DNA from: Diphasiastrum complanatum
Lineage: Eukaryota; Streptophyta; Lycopodiopsida; Lycopodiales; Lycopodiaceae
Direction: 5' to 3'
Length of the DNA: 27,192 nt
Assembly: GCA_029204225.1 (NCBI GenBank)
Contig: MU836549.1
Coordinates: 1-27,192 of the forward strand
The notes under the pieces were generated by a model. That model made no database searches, had not been told where the DNA came from, and saw nothing but the letters and a program-made list of their open reading frames with translations. The translations under genes and the position numbers were made by a program. Positions within the stretch are counted from its first letter, which is position 1, and the number at the start of each line of letters is the position of its first letter. Positions 9,040 to 17,561 of this stretch are shown piece by piece.

Positions 9040-9790
9040 AAATATAAGTGATGTACGCTTGTACAGATGTCGATGTACTCTAAATATTTACAAAGTACAC
9101 GACCAAGTATATAGTTAAAGCTAAACTAGTCTTGTAATTATGGATTAGTTAACAATTCTTATAAATACAAGGATGTAGCTATAAATACATCTTCAACACG
9201 CATCAATCTTTGATGTTCCGTGATGTAAGCTTATTCGTCTATCAGAAGATATTCAACATCCAAGTTATGCCGACATTCTGGCTGTAACATTCTGTGTTGT
9301 TCAAGATTTCAGTGTAATATAGAAGCAACACATTCCCATCTGTGTCTAACGTAGATGTATTCGTGTTGTGATTTGATTACACTTTACTACTCCATGCTTA
9401 TGCTCGTTCACTCACTTTGATCAGAATACGGACGTCTACGACTCCTTAGTTTTTGATCAGATGACGATTGTCTTTGACACTTGACGAGAACAACATTATC
9501 ATACTGCATCATACAAAATTCTGAAATTGAACTTCATGCTGAAAACCGATTTACGGTGATTCCACAACCTATTTAATCTCCTCGGTGGACTGTACTCATT
9601 CATCTGTCTGAGTATGAACTATTTTATGATCTTGTTAGTGAGAACACATGTGTTGTGAATCTATTTCCACATTTACATTCTTTTAGATTGTCCTTGTTTG
9701 TAGCAACACATAACAACAAGAGAGTTGTTTTTACAATCAATTTACTTCTCTCTTCCTCCGTTGCCATCCGCTCTCACTCTTCTACTCCAA
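9040..9790 (+). repeat. 5' LTR of the split copia (left edge uncertain)
   Basis: The right edge is set by the PBS at 9796 and is probably the CA of CTACTCCA at about 9782-9789. TATA-like boxes TTATAAATAC (9159-9168) and CTATAAATAC (9179-9188) sit about 600 bases upstream, as in a U3 promoter. The 3' LTR is not in the window, so the left edge cannot be confirmed. Confidence 0.45.
9159..9188 (+). promoter_or_regulatory. TATA-like boxes of the copia LTR
   Basis: Two near-identical TATAAATAC motifs 20 bases apart, upstream of the presumed transcribed part of the LTR and in the right orientation for gag. Confidence 0.45.
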
Positions 9791-9795
9791 TAATG

Positions 9796-9808
9796 TGGTA
9801 TCAGAGCA
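9796..9808 (+). promoter_or_regulatory. copia primer-binding site
   Basis: TGGTATCAGAGCA matches the initiator tRNA-Met primer site of plant LTR elements exactly. It is 58 bases before the gag ATG and fixes the LTR end just to its left. Confidence 0.9.
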
Positions 9809-9853
9809 TCAGCTCAATTAAACCGAGAGATTCCTATTTGAATTACTGTTAGT

Positions 9854-10765
9854 ATGTCTCTTACTGGTAGCTCCTCATCTTCTTCATCCAACGAAGTTAG
9901 GATCATTGACAAGTTCAACGATTCTAACTTTTACATCTGGATTATAACTCTGGATGATGCTGATAGATAGAGACCTTTGAGACGTTGTAGACGGGTCTGA
10001 CCCAAAACCAGAGGACGATGCTGGTCATATCAATTAGCTAAGGCATGGAAGACCAAGGATCGGAAGGCCCTAGTATCGATCACGTTGAATCTGGCCAACC
10101 CCCAGATTTTCCATGTACAAGTCCGCTAAGGATGCATTAGATTTGTTATCAAATCTGTATGAGACTCAAGATGTAACCACACAGTTGCACCTTAGAAAGA
10201 AGTTCGTTACACTTAGTATGTCAGATTCTATAGCCATCACTTCTCACATCAACAACTTCAAATCTTTATAAAATCAATTATATGCTGTAGAATGTGCTAT
10301 TCAAGATGATGAACCTGTTATGACCTTGTTTTTTTCTCTACCAAAGTCCTATGAGCACTTTGTTGTGATGATCTCCACACAACCTGACCTCACTCTTCAA
10401 AAGGTGATCGGCCATCTTCTTCAAGAAGAAATGTGAAAAAAGACCAACGATCTGTTTGTCAAAGGCAAGCCCCTGGATCTATACATCAAGAAGAAAGAAT
10501 ATTCCAAGGGCAAGAATCAAGTGCAGCAGCATCATACTCAAGCTAAGAACAGTGGATTGCGCAAGAAACTCTTTTGTAGATATTGTAAGATAGCCAATCA
10601 CGACATCAATTCACATCTACAATGAGGGAAAGAAGCAACAACAACAGTAGCCTAACTCCACCAATGCGACAGAATTCAAGGAGCATATCTCTGATGACGA
10701 CAAGTCATCAAGATTGTTAATGGCTTACAATAGTAGCTATGAAAACTATGACTGTTGGTACCTGG
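9854..10765 (+). pseudogene. copia gag, broken by stops and frameshifts
   Basis: From ATG 9854 the frames read MSLTGSSSSSSSNEVRIIDK and FNDSNFYIW, then RDLWDVVDGSDPKPEDDA, KSAKDALDLLSNLYETQDVT, TQLHLRKKFVTLSM, ITSHINNFKSL, and DEPVMTLFFSLPKSYEHFV. This is a standard plant copia gag. A basic stretch and a degenerate zinc knuckle (CRYCKIANHDINSH, final Cys not seen) follow near 10570-10620. Several in-frame stops and frame changes make it non-functional. At 10765 the sequence has reached WYL of the protease (CCTGG) and is cut by the chromovirus LTR. The reading resumes at 17148. Confidence 0.85.
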
Positions 10766-11123
10766 TGTAATAGGTCCTAACACCACAGTAGGGCAAACAC
10801 TAACTGATCCACCCAACCTTGCCTACTCCCTGATATAGAGTAAGCCCCTCCTAGCCCAGTGTGAGGACTGGTAGCATGCTACTGCCAAGTGTCGGCCACG
10901 TGGCACTGACGTGGCCGACTGCACGTCGGGACCCAACTGGGGGCCCTATCCTGCTGACAGGGTCCCTAAGTTGTGTTAGGCCCGCCATGGCTATGGACCG
11001 TGCTGGGGCACACTACTCACACTGTCTTGCCCTGTTGGTCATGTACGCTGGACACGACCCTGACTGTGGTATCTGACCTATCTGTGTTCTCTAGGCTTCG
11101 GCACTGGTTACGAGCTCGTAACA
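10766..11123 (-). repeat. chromovirus 3' LTR (358 bp)
   Basis: On the element strand it starts TGTTACGAG and ends CCTATTACA. It matches the LTR at 16790-17147 at 357 of 358 positions. A perfect 16-base palindrome (GTTACGAGCTCGTAAC) lies at its outer terminus, 11107-11122. Confidence 0.97.
10832..10926 (-). promoter_or_regulatory. LTR promoter: TATA box and ACGT-core cluster
   Basis: On the element strand a CTATATCA TATA-like box (10832-10839) is preceded by three ACGT cores at 10923, 10909 and 10898, the last two in the perfect inverted pair GGCCACGT/ACGTGGCC (10894-10901 and 10909-10916). CCACGTGG is a G-box and ACGTGGCC resembles plant bZIP/ABRE sites. The same set exists in the 5' LTR at +6024, where it would drive transcription. 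Function is inferred from motif and spacing only. Confidence 0.5.
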
Positions 11124-11136
11124 CTCCCTCCCCCTT
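11124..11136 (-). other. chromovirus polypurine tract
   Basis: On the element strand AAGGGGGAGGGAG lies immediately before the 3' LTR TGTTAC. This is the expected plus-strand priming site. It overlaps the TAA that ends the chromodomain frame. Confidence 0.85.
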
Positions 11137-11617
11137 AAGAACCGTCTTGGTCCTCTAAGGCAAAGTCTGAAAAAATCTTGCGAAGGACGCTGCCTCTTTC
11201 CCAAGTGGCATTCTCAACAGGCTGATCATTCCACTTAACCAGATATTCTCGGTATAGAGTATGACGAGTCTGCATCTCTCTACTATCAAGAATCTCCTCT
11301 GGTTCATGTGGAGGTTGTTGAGGATCCAATGGGAGAACTAGAACACTGTCCCCTACCAGATTGTCTGACCTGGCTAAGGCTTTTCGTAACTGACTTACAT
11401 GAAAGACTGAAAAAACCTTACTGCTGTGTGGGAGTTCTAGGGGGAGGGGGGGGGGGGGGGGGGGGGTAGGTGACCTCGCCTAGTCTCCTACTGATGGTAA
11501 AGGGACCACAATACCTTGGAGACAACTTAGCACACACTCCTAATTTGAGGGTTTTAGAGTCAACTGGGACTCTCAAGTAGACTTTCTCGCCTGGCTCGAT
11601 CCTGAGATTGTCTAATG
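11135..11617 (-). pseudogene. integrase GPF module and chromodomain
   Basis: The first part (about 11467-11620) reads in a shifted frame: LRIEPGEKVYLRV, then KLSPRYCGPFTISRRLG, the GPY/F module. A 21-C run on the coding strand then changes frame back, and LELPHSSKVFSVFHVSQLRK follows. The chromodomain occupies the last 50 or so residues: PEEILDSREMQTRHTLYREY, LVKWNDQPVENATWE, ending ALEDQDGS. Aromatic positions Y and W of a canonical chromodomain are present. In chromoviruses this module directs integration to particular chromatin. The indel near 11618 and the homopolymer shift cancel in net frame but scramble or delete the segment between. Confidence 0.85.
11446..11466 (+). repeat. 21-base G homopolymer inside pol
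   Basis: An uninterrupted run of 21 G on the plus strand (C on the coding strand), preceded by GGGGGA. It falls between the GPF module and LELPHSS and coincides with a frame change. Length is likely unstable and may be mis-called. Confidence 0.9.
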
Positions 11618-12214
11618 CTACGCATGTTCTATCATCAGGTTTAGGTCTTCTAAGAAGTTTCTGGCTGCTTCAACTTTTTCTTGTTTAAACCCTACAGCTG
11701 TGGGTGAGCGTGGCTGAAAACCGTACATTAGCATAAATGGGCTGTATCCCGTAGCTGAATGTTTGGTACAGTTGTAAACAAACTCTAATATCGAGAGATA
11801 CTCCTCCCAATTAGTCTGCTTCTTGCTGACGTATGCACGAAGCATATCCTCCAGCACTTGATTTATCCTTTCTGTTTGACCGTCCATCTGTGGATGGTCG
11901 GTGATACTCATATTAAGTTTAGTATGGAGATGATGGAATACTGCCCTCCAAAAATTTCCAATAAACTTACCGTCCCGGTCGCTGACTATGCCAGAAGGTA
12001 GACCGTACAATTTAAATAGCCCGTCTACAAACAACCTCGCTAACTCTGGAGGTCTAACGATTGTTTTGGTTGGAATAAAATGAGCCATTTTGGTCAGACG
12101 GTCAATTGTGACCCATATAGCGTCATTACCCTTTTGGGTTTTAGGCAGGCCTACTATAAAATCCATGGAGATACTCTCCCATTTACCAGCTGGTATTTCT
12201 AAGGGATGCAACAA
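11618..12214 (-). pseudogene. chromovirus integrase catalytic core
   Basis: A 198-codon open stretch carries the DDE core: first Asp in WESISMDFIVGLPKTQKG, second Asp in GLPSGIVSDRDGKF, and the Glu in DHPQMDGQTERINQVLEDML. The spacing is normal for retroviral-type integrases, and the catalytic triad is intact. The frame is the same as the upstream pol frame but is separated from the zinc finger by TAG at 12275-12277. It ends at TAG 11618-11620, where a short deletion or shift moves the coding frame. Confidence 0.92.
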
Positions 12215-12670
12215 CCCTCCTGCCTTTAAATGCTCTGCTTTATTTACTTGACATTTCTGGCAACTGGTTACATACTAGTGGACGTCCTTTTTCATACTGG
12301 GCCAGAAAAATTGCCTACGAAGAAGCTCATAGGTCTTCTGTATGCCTGGGTGTCCCGCGCTAGGATTGTCATGACATTCATATAGGACCTGTTGTCTATA
12401 ATCCTCTAAATTGGGAACACATACTCTATCTCTATAGAGCAAGTACTCATCCTGAATGGAATACTATTTCCATTTGAATCCTTGAGTTGACTGACCCTCA
12501 ACCACTGGGGTTTGCTTGGGTAATACAGGCTCAGAATCCTCAACGTCATCTGACGACGTATACTCGGACTCATCATCATCCTCAACGGAAGCTGCCATAT
12601 TCTTGGATGAACTGGCACCAGCCTCGGGAACTGGTTCTGGAATCCGTAACTGTCTGTTCTGGACTGAGTT
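12215..12670 (-). pseudogene. pol linker and integrase HHCC zinc finger
   Basis: In the same frame as RT, after TAA 12671-12673, the coding strand reads an acidic linker (SVEDDDESEYTSSDDVEDSE) and then DEYLLYRDRVCVP. The HHCC finger follows: YECHDNPSAGHPG ... SCQKCQVNKAEH. Two TAG codons interrupt it, at 12464-12466 and 12275-12277. The second is inside the finger, between the His pair and the Cys pair. The alternative-frame ORF at 12406-12696 is a shadow. Confidence 0.8.
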
Positions 12671-13285
12671 TTAGATAATAGAGAAGAATGCATCATGCTG
12701 GCATTTCCCTCTCAAGGACTCGAGTAACTCATTACGAATCTGAGTAAAACTCAGCTCGTTTATCATAGGCATTCTACTAAGGGCATTTGCTAATGTATTG
12801 AATTTTTCACGCCTATATCTGATAGACATGTCAAACTCTTGCATCAACTCTGCCCAACGAGCTTTCCGACCTCTAAGCTCAGGTTGATTGCAAAGGTATC
12901 TGAGACTCTCATGGTCTGTCAGGACCTCAAAGTTGGCACCATACAAACAATGCCTCCAAGTCTTAAGGGCATGAACTATAGAAAAGAGTTCCTTTTCATA
13001 GGCACTGTACCTAGTCTGAGCTGGCTTGAGTTTTCTACTCTCGAACACAACTGGTGGTCCGCCCTGAGTTAGCATAGCACCAACTGCAAAGTCGCTAGCA
13101 TCTGTTTCGACCACAAATGGCTGATTGGAGTCGACGACTTTTAAAACTGCTGCTGTAGCTAAGGCTGTTTTGAGAGCATCAAAGCTCTCCTGTTGTGCGG
13201 ACTCCCAAATGAACTCCTTTCCCTTCCCCTTAAGAAGATTTGTCATAGGAACTGCTATCTGAGCATATTCCTTGACAAATCGTCT
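12671..13285 (-). pseudogene. chromovirus RNase H and RT tail
   Basis: After the TAA at 13286-13288 the frame resumes RRFVKEYAQIAVPM, then carries the RT thumb and RNase H: QPFVVETDASDFAVGAMLTQ (catalytic Asp region), YSAYEKELFSIVHALKTWRH (Glu), FEVLTDHESLRYL (Asp) and TLANALSRMP (final block, Asn in place of the usual catalytic Asp of ADALSR). The Asp-to-Asn change may itself reduce activity. The frame ends at TAA 12671-12673. Confidence 0.9.
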
Positions 13286-15205
13286 TTAATATCCCGCCAG
13301 ACCAAGAAAGATCTGAAGTTCCAAAATATTCTGAGGTCTCAGCCAACTGAGTATGGCTTTAACCTTATTTGGGTCCATCTTAATCCCATCTGAAGAGATA
13401 ATGTGACCCAAATATGCTACTTCTTCAACGAAGAATTGACACTTGGATTGTTTAGCATAAAGCTTATGCTTTCTGAGCAGTCGAAACACCTTTCTAAGGT
13501 ATTTTAGATGCTCCTTCCTCGTTTTGTTGTAAATGAGGATGTCATCTAAAAATACGACTACAAACTTACCCAAGTATGGTCTGAGGACACTGTTTATCAA
13601 GGTCATAAAGGTAGCTGGAGCATTTGTGAGCCCAAATGGCATCACCTTAAACTCATAATGACCGCGACGAGTCCTAAAAGCTGTTTTCGAGACATCTTCT
13701 GATTCTATACGGACTTGATGATATCCCGATCTGAGGTCTATTTTGCTGAAAAACTTAGCCCCGTCGAGTTGATCAAACAACTCGTCTGCCCGAGGCATAG
13801 GGTATTTATTCTTAATTGTGACTTTATTGAGGGCTCTGTAATCTACGCAAAGACGCATAGACCCCTCTTTCTTTTTCACCAATAGGACTGGTGAGGCCCA
13901 TGGTGAACTACTGGTCTGAATTTGGCCTTTCCCAAGATAGTCTGTTAACTGCCTAGTTATTTCTTCATCCTCTGTTCGGCTGACCCGATACGGAGGTTTA
14001 GAAACAGGTGTTGTACCTGGTACTAGGTTTATTACATGATCTACCTCCCTGCTAGGTGGTAAACCATGTGGCAAATCTTCAAAAAAAACATCTTTAAATT
14101 TAGACAATAAAGTTTTTAATTTACTGATTTTCTGCTGAATAGAACTGGAAATAGAAACTTCAGGAATAAACTGAAAGTCACATAAGAATACTTGATGGTC
14201 TTCGTCTCCGATTAGCTGACAGAGTTCTGAACTGCAGACCATAGGGCTGTTGGGAACATCATGCTCCCCATGCAACTGGATCTCTCGGCCTTTATGCTGA
14301 AAGCTGAGGGTGTTCTCCTGATAGTTTCTGTGGAGGGAAGGTCCTAAACTATAGAGCCAATCTCTCCCGAGAACAATGTCTGTTCGATCCAGGTGCATTA
14401 TCTGAAAGTTTATTTCATCTTGGTACTCCTGAATACCAAGATTTAACTTACTTACCATAGTTTCCCATATTTTTTTATCTTCACCCTTAGCTAATGAAAC
14501 TATGTACCTATGCTGACTAGGTACTTCTGGTAGTTTAAGCTTTTTAACCAGGGTGTGGTTGATGAAATTATAGGTTGCCCCATCATCAACCATGACTCTT
14601 ACTGATTGGTTACCAACTTTCCCATGCATACGTACTAGGTCATGCGGCCCAAAGCTGAAGGGTCTCGCTAGCATTGCAGATGTCAGCTGGCAACAGTGTT
14701 CATGATCTTCATGATACACTTTGATCTTGGAAGCTGCCGAGTCACTGGGGAAACATACAGTCTGAACAAGATGAACTTGTTTTTTATCTTTCTTATCTTT
14801 TTTAGTGAAAGGCCCCTTGGGACACTGTCTGACTGTGTGTCCCTTGCCCATACACATAAAGCACAAACGTTCTTGTTTGGCTTTCTCAAAATCATCTGGT
14901 TTTAAGGGCTGTATGAGTGAAGGGCGTTTTTGAAGAGCTTCACTTTTAAATTTGTCTTCTTTCTTTCTTTTTAAAAATTTCCTTTTAAATTGAAAGTCTT
15001 TCTGAGAAGGCTGCTCAGAAAGTGGATGTTGTCTCGCCTTCTTCCTACCCACTGAATCATCATAGATCTGAGCATATCTGAGAGCTTGCTCAAGGGTAGT
15101 AGGCGAGTTTCTCTGGACCTCTACTTTATATTCATCTTTGAGGCCACGGACAAATCCCCTGATTTTCTGATAGTCATCCATATTTTTAATCTTTAAAATT
15201 GCTTC
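13286..15205 (-). pseudogene. chromovirus gag C-terminus, zinc knuckle, protease, RT
   Basis: Numbered from the Met at 15181 (631 codons): gag tail 1-50; CCHC knuckle C107-x2-C-x4-H-x4-C120; aspartic protease with DDGAT at 199-203 and IVLGRDWL near 269-276; RT from about residue 380 to 631. RT blocks include [20 protein letters not shown] (443-462), [27 protein letters not shown] and the catalytic FLDD at 544-547. The protease motif is D-D-G-A-T rather than the usual D-S/T-G-A. RT is uninterrupted until TAA 13286-13288, at the position of a normally aromatic residue in LAGYxRRF. The frame continues upstream into gag without an indel; only TGA 15206-15208 separates them. Confidence 0.95.
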
Positions 15206-15802
15206 TCAATACTGCGAGATATATTGGATGAGGGATTTATCCATTACTGTTCTTTCCCAGGCTTCCCAGGCTCTATCCAGTTCATTTTCTGGTAGAAATT
15301 CTCTTAGAAAAGCTTCTTCAAAAGCTTTCCATGACCGGGGAGTCTGCCCAGTCTCCTGGAGATTTAACCACCACTTATAGGCCATAGGCCCTAAGGAAAG
15401 ACTGGCCTCAATTGCTTGCAAATGGTCAGGGGTTTGTTTAAGAGCATGAATGTTCTTCCATTTGTTGAGGAAGGTTTGTAGAATATCTGCATTTCTATCC
15501 TTCTCTTCCCCATTAAAAGTAGGAGGCTTTAAATCAATAAAAACACTGGGGTGAGATCGTAAAGTCTCACCCGAAACTGATGGAAGTGGAGAAGGGGATA
15601 ACTGAGAAGTGGAGGGAAGGCTTCCTTCCGCGGAACTCAAAATCAAGCTTTTGAGTTCAGCGAACGAGTCGTCCACACTGGACTTGAAATTGGCTAATGC
15701 CAACTTCAGTTCATCCACTTCTGTTACCAATTGGAGGAACTGCTCCTTGGTAACCAGTTCGTCGAGTTCTTCGGCGAACTGTTCATGTTCTTCTACTTCC
15801 AT
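15206..15802 (-). pseudogene. chromovirus gag N-terminal region
   Basis: The frame begins MEVEEHEQFAEELDEL, an acidic, probably coiled-coil segment (about residues 1-50). A Ser/Pro-rich linker follows, then the retrotransposon gag (capsid) domain: LKPPTFNGEE, IQ-free ASLSLGPMAYKWWLNLQETG and RSWKAFEEAFLREFLPENEL, ending with ISQY and a TGA (15206-15208) in place of a likely Trp. The Met is chosen because it is the first in the frame, preceded by a roughly 970-base leader. Gag builds the intracellular particle in which reverse transcription occurs. A protein ending here would lack the nucleocapsid zinc knuckle. Confidence 0.9.
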
Positions 15803-16774
15803 GGGTTCCTTCCTTTTCTGTAAGCCAAGGCTTCTGTTTCAAGTTCGTCGAAGCCTCTCTCCTGGGGTTGATCAGGTCCCTGAGGAGTGGTCATCTTCGA
15901 AACTGAAAGAGAGCTACCTTAACTTCTGAAGGAAAAAAGTCTAAAAGACTAATTTACAACTGTACAAGGAAAAGGAAAGATGACTTAGCTATTTCTGAGG
16001 ACTGTACTTCCAAAGAAAAAATGAAGAGGAACCCTTTCAGCTCTTTTCCCCAAGATTTCAGACCTGCTGTCCCGAAAAATGCCAGTTTGAAGCTTCAAAA
16101 CGGTGCCAAATTTCCCGGTTTTTCGAGGATAGTAGTTCGCTGGTCTGATTGCAATCCAACTGGCTCATTTACTTCTGATTTGAGACCCAACAAGTATTTC
16201 AATTTCTGATTTTGGTGTCTCCCTACCCTCGCTGGCTGGACAGCCACCTGTCTGGCCCAATTTTCTAAAATTTAAGGCCCAAAACTTGCTTGAAATTCTG
16301 ATCTGACTTCAAGTAGTAGGTCGCTGGTCTGTGGTAATCTAGTTTGATGTTCAAACTACTGAAAAATTCTCAAAAACAGTGATGAAAAACCAATTTTTCA
16401 CCTCCATGTCCAGAGCTGGCCCTGCTAAGAAAATTTGCTTGAAAACCCCTCAAACTTCCTTGGATTTCTCTGAAATTTCAGAGGTAGATGTCTGATCCCA
16501 CAGCGATGGACCTGCTCGCTGGTTTCTACTCTAAATCCTTTCTAAAATCTCCTATGAGATGTCTGAAATCTGATATAGATTGCTACCTTTCCAGCGATTT
16601 ACCTACAGAAGGAATTCTACTTCCTACAATTGTGAATTCTCAGTGAATTTCAAGGGTTTGAAGGCTGCACCCACAACGATTCTCCTCCTCTAATCTTTTC
16701 TGAGAACCTGAGAAACACTTCCTATCTTCTGATAGCTTTCTCTACTGCTGCTCCTGAACTCCCTAGGATGGAGA
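15803..16774 (-). other. chromovirus leader (untranslated)
   Basis: About 970 bases between PBS and gag with no substantial coding-strand ORF. It presumably holds packaging and dimerisation signals; none is recognisable by eye. Confidence 0.7.
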
Positions 16775-16788
16775 TGGCTCTGATACCA
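16775..16788 (-). promoter_or_regulatory. chromovirus primer-binding site
   Basis: On the element strand TGGTATCAGAGCCA follows the LTR end after one base. This is an exact match to the initiator tRNA-Met priming site of plant LTR elements. Confidence 0.95.
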
Positions 16789-16789
16789 G

Positions 16790-17147
16790 TGTAATAGGTC
16801 CTAACACCACAGTAGGGCAAACACTAACTGATCCACCCAACCTTGCCTACTCCCTGATATAGAGTAAGCCCCTCCTAGCCCAGTGTGAGGACTGGTAGCA
16901 TGCTACTGCCAAGTGTCGGCCACGTGGCACTGACGTGGCCGACTGCACGTCGGGACCCAACTGGGGGCCCTATCCTGCTGACAGGGTCCCTAAGATGTGT
17001 TAGGCCCGCCATGGCTATGGACCGTGCTGGGGCACACTACTCACACTGTCTTGCCCTGTTGGTCATGTACGCTGGACACGACCCTGACTGTGGTATCTGA
17101 CCTATCTGTGTTCTCTAGGCTTCGGCACTGGTTACGAGCTCGTAACA
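16790..17147 (-). repeat. chromovirus 5' LTR (358 bp)
   Basis: Identical to 10766-11123 except A at 16995 where the other has T (10971). It carries the same TATA-like box and ACGT cluster, here in promoter position for gag-pol. Equal-length ORFs in both LTRs are by-products of this identity, not genes. Confidence 0.97.
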
Positions 17148-17303
17148 CATGGATAGTGGCGCGACCCAACACATGACACGCCGACGGGAGTGGTGTACTG
17201 AATACGAAGCTAATACCAGAGATCTATCTCGGAGATTCAAGCACCATCCGCATTGAAGGCAAAGGGACAATCAAGATATTTACAATAAGATCTTATTAAT
17301 AAC
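17148..17303 (+). pseudogene. copia protease, continuation after the nested insertion
   Basis: Immediately after the chromovirus the plus strand reads DSGATQHMT, the aspartic protease active site of the copia cut at 10765, where WYL precedes it. A frame change follows near 17215, then EIYLGDSSTIRIEGKGTIKI, the usual next segment, ends in a stop. No integrase or RT follows, so the host copia is truncated about here. Confidence 0.85.
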
Positions 17304-17561
17304 TTTTACACCTACTTCAATGGTCGTTCAATTATAGCTCAACCAAACAACCTCACCATAATTAAATCATGTTACCAGTGTTTTTCGGAACATTACTTAA
17401 TACATAAATGTTAACAATGTTTTATATAGGCATATGAACCGTCTTATAATTGATAGTCATTACATAATCTAGAAGCTCTAAAACATGCAAATTTTTTTTG
17501 AGATTAACTCAAAATCAGCAGGTCATTAAATGGGAAATTGCCGCTAATCTTTCAAAAAATT

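Larger units (their letters stand above)
10766..17147 (-). mobile_element. Ty3/gypsy chromovirus, full-length, nested
   Basis: A complete 6,382-bp element: LTR (16790-17147), PBS (16775-16788), leader, gag-pol (15802 down to 11135), polypurine tract (11124-11136) and LTR (10766-11123). Pol order is PR-RT-RNase H-IN-GPF-chromodomain, the chromovirus arrangement. Flanking bases CCTGG (10761-10765) and CATGG (17148-17152) are a 5-bp target duplication with one mismatch; removing the element rejoins the copia protease codons. The LTRs differ at one base (10971 vs 16995), indicating very recent insertion, yet gag-pol carries five in-frame stops and two frame changes. Confidence 0.97.

Noticed and set aside
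10861-11076. 71-codon plus-strand ORF in the 3' LTR, repeated at 16885-17100
   Set aside because: Its two copies exist only because the LTRs are identical; it is antisense to the element and resembles no protein.
12406-12696. 96-codon minus-strand ORF between RNase H and integrase
   Set aside because: It is in a different frame from pol; the true frame, with stops, encodes the linker and HHCC finger.
14683-14905. ORFs on both strands within the chromovirus zinc-knuckle region
   Set aside because: Out-of-frame shadows of the gag-pol frame, which has the recognisable domains.
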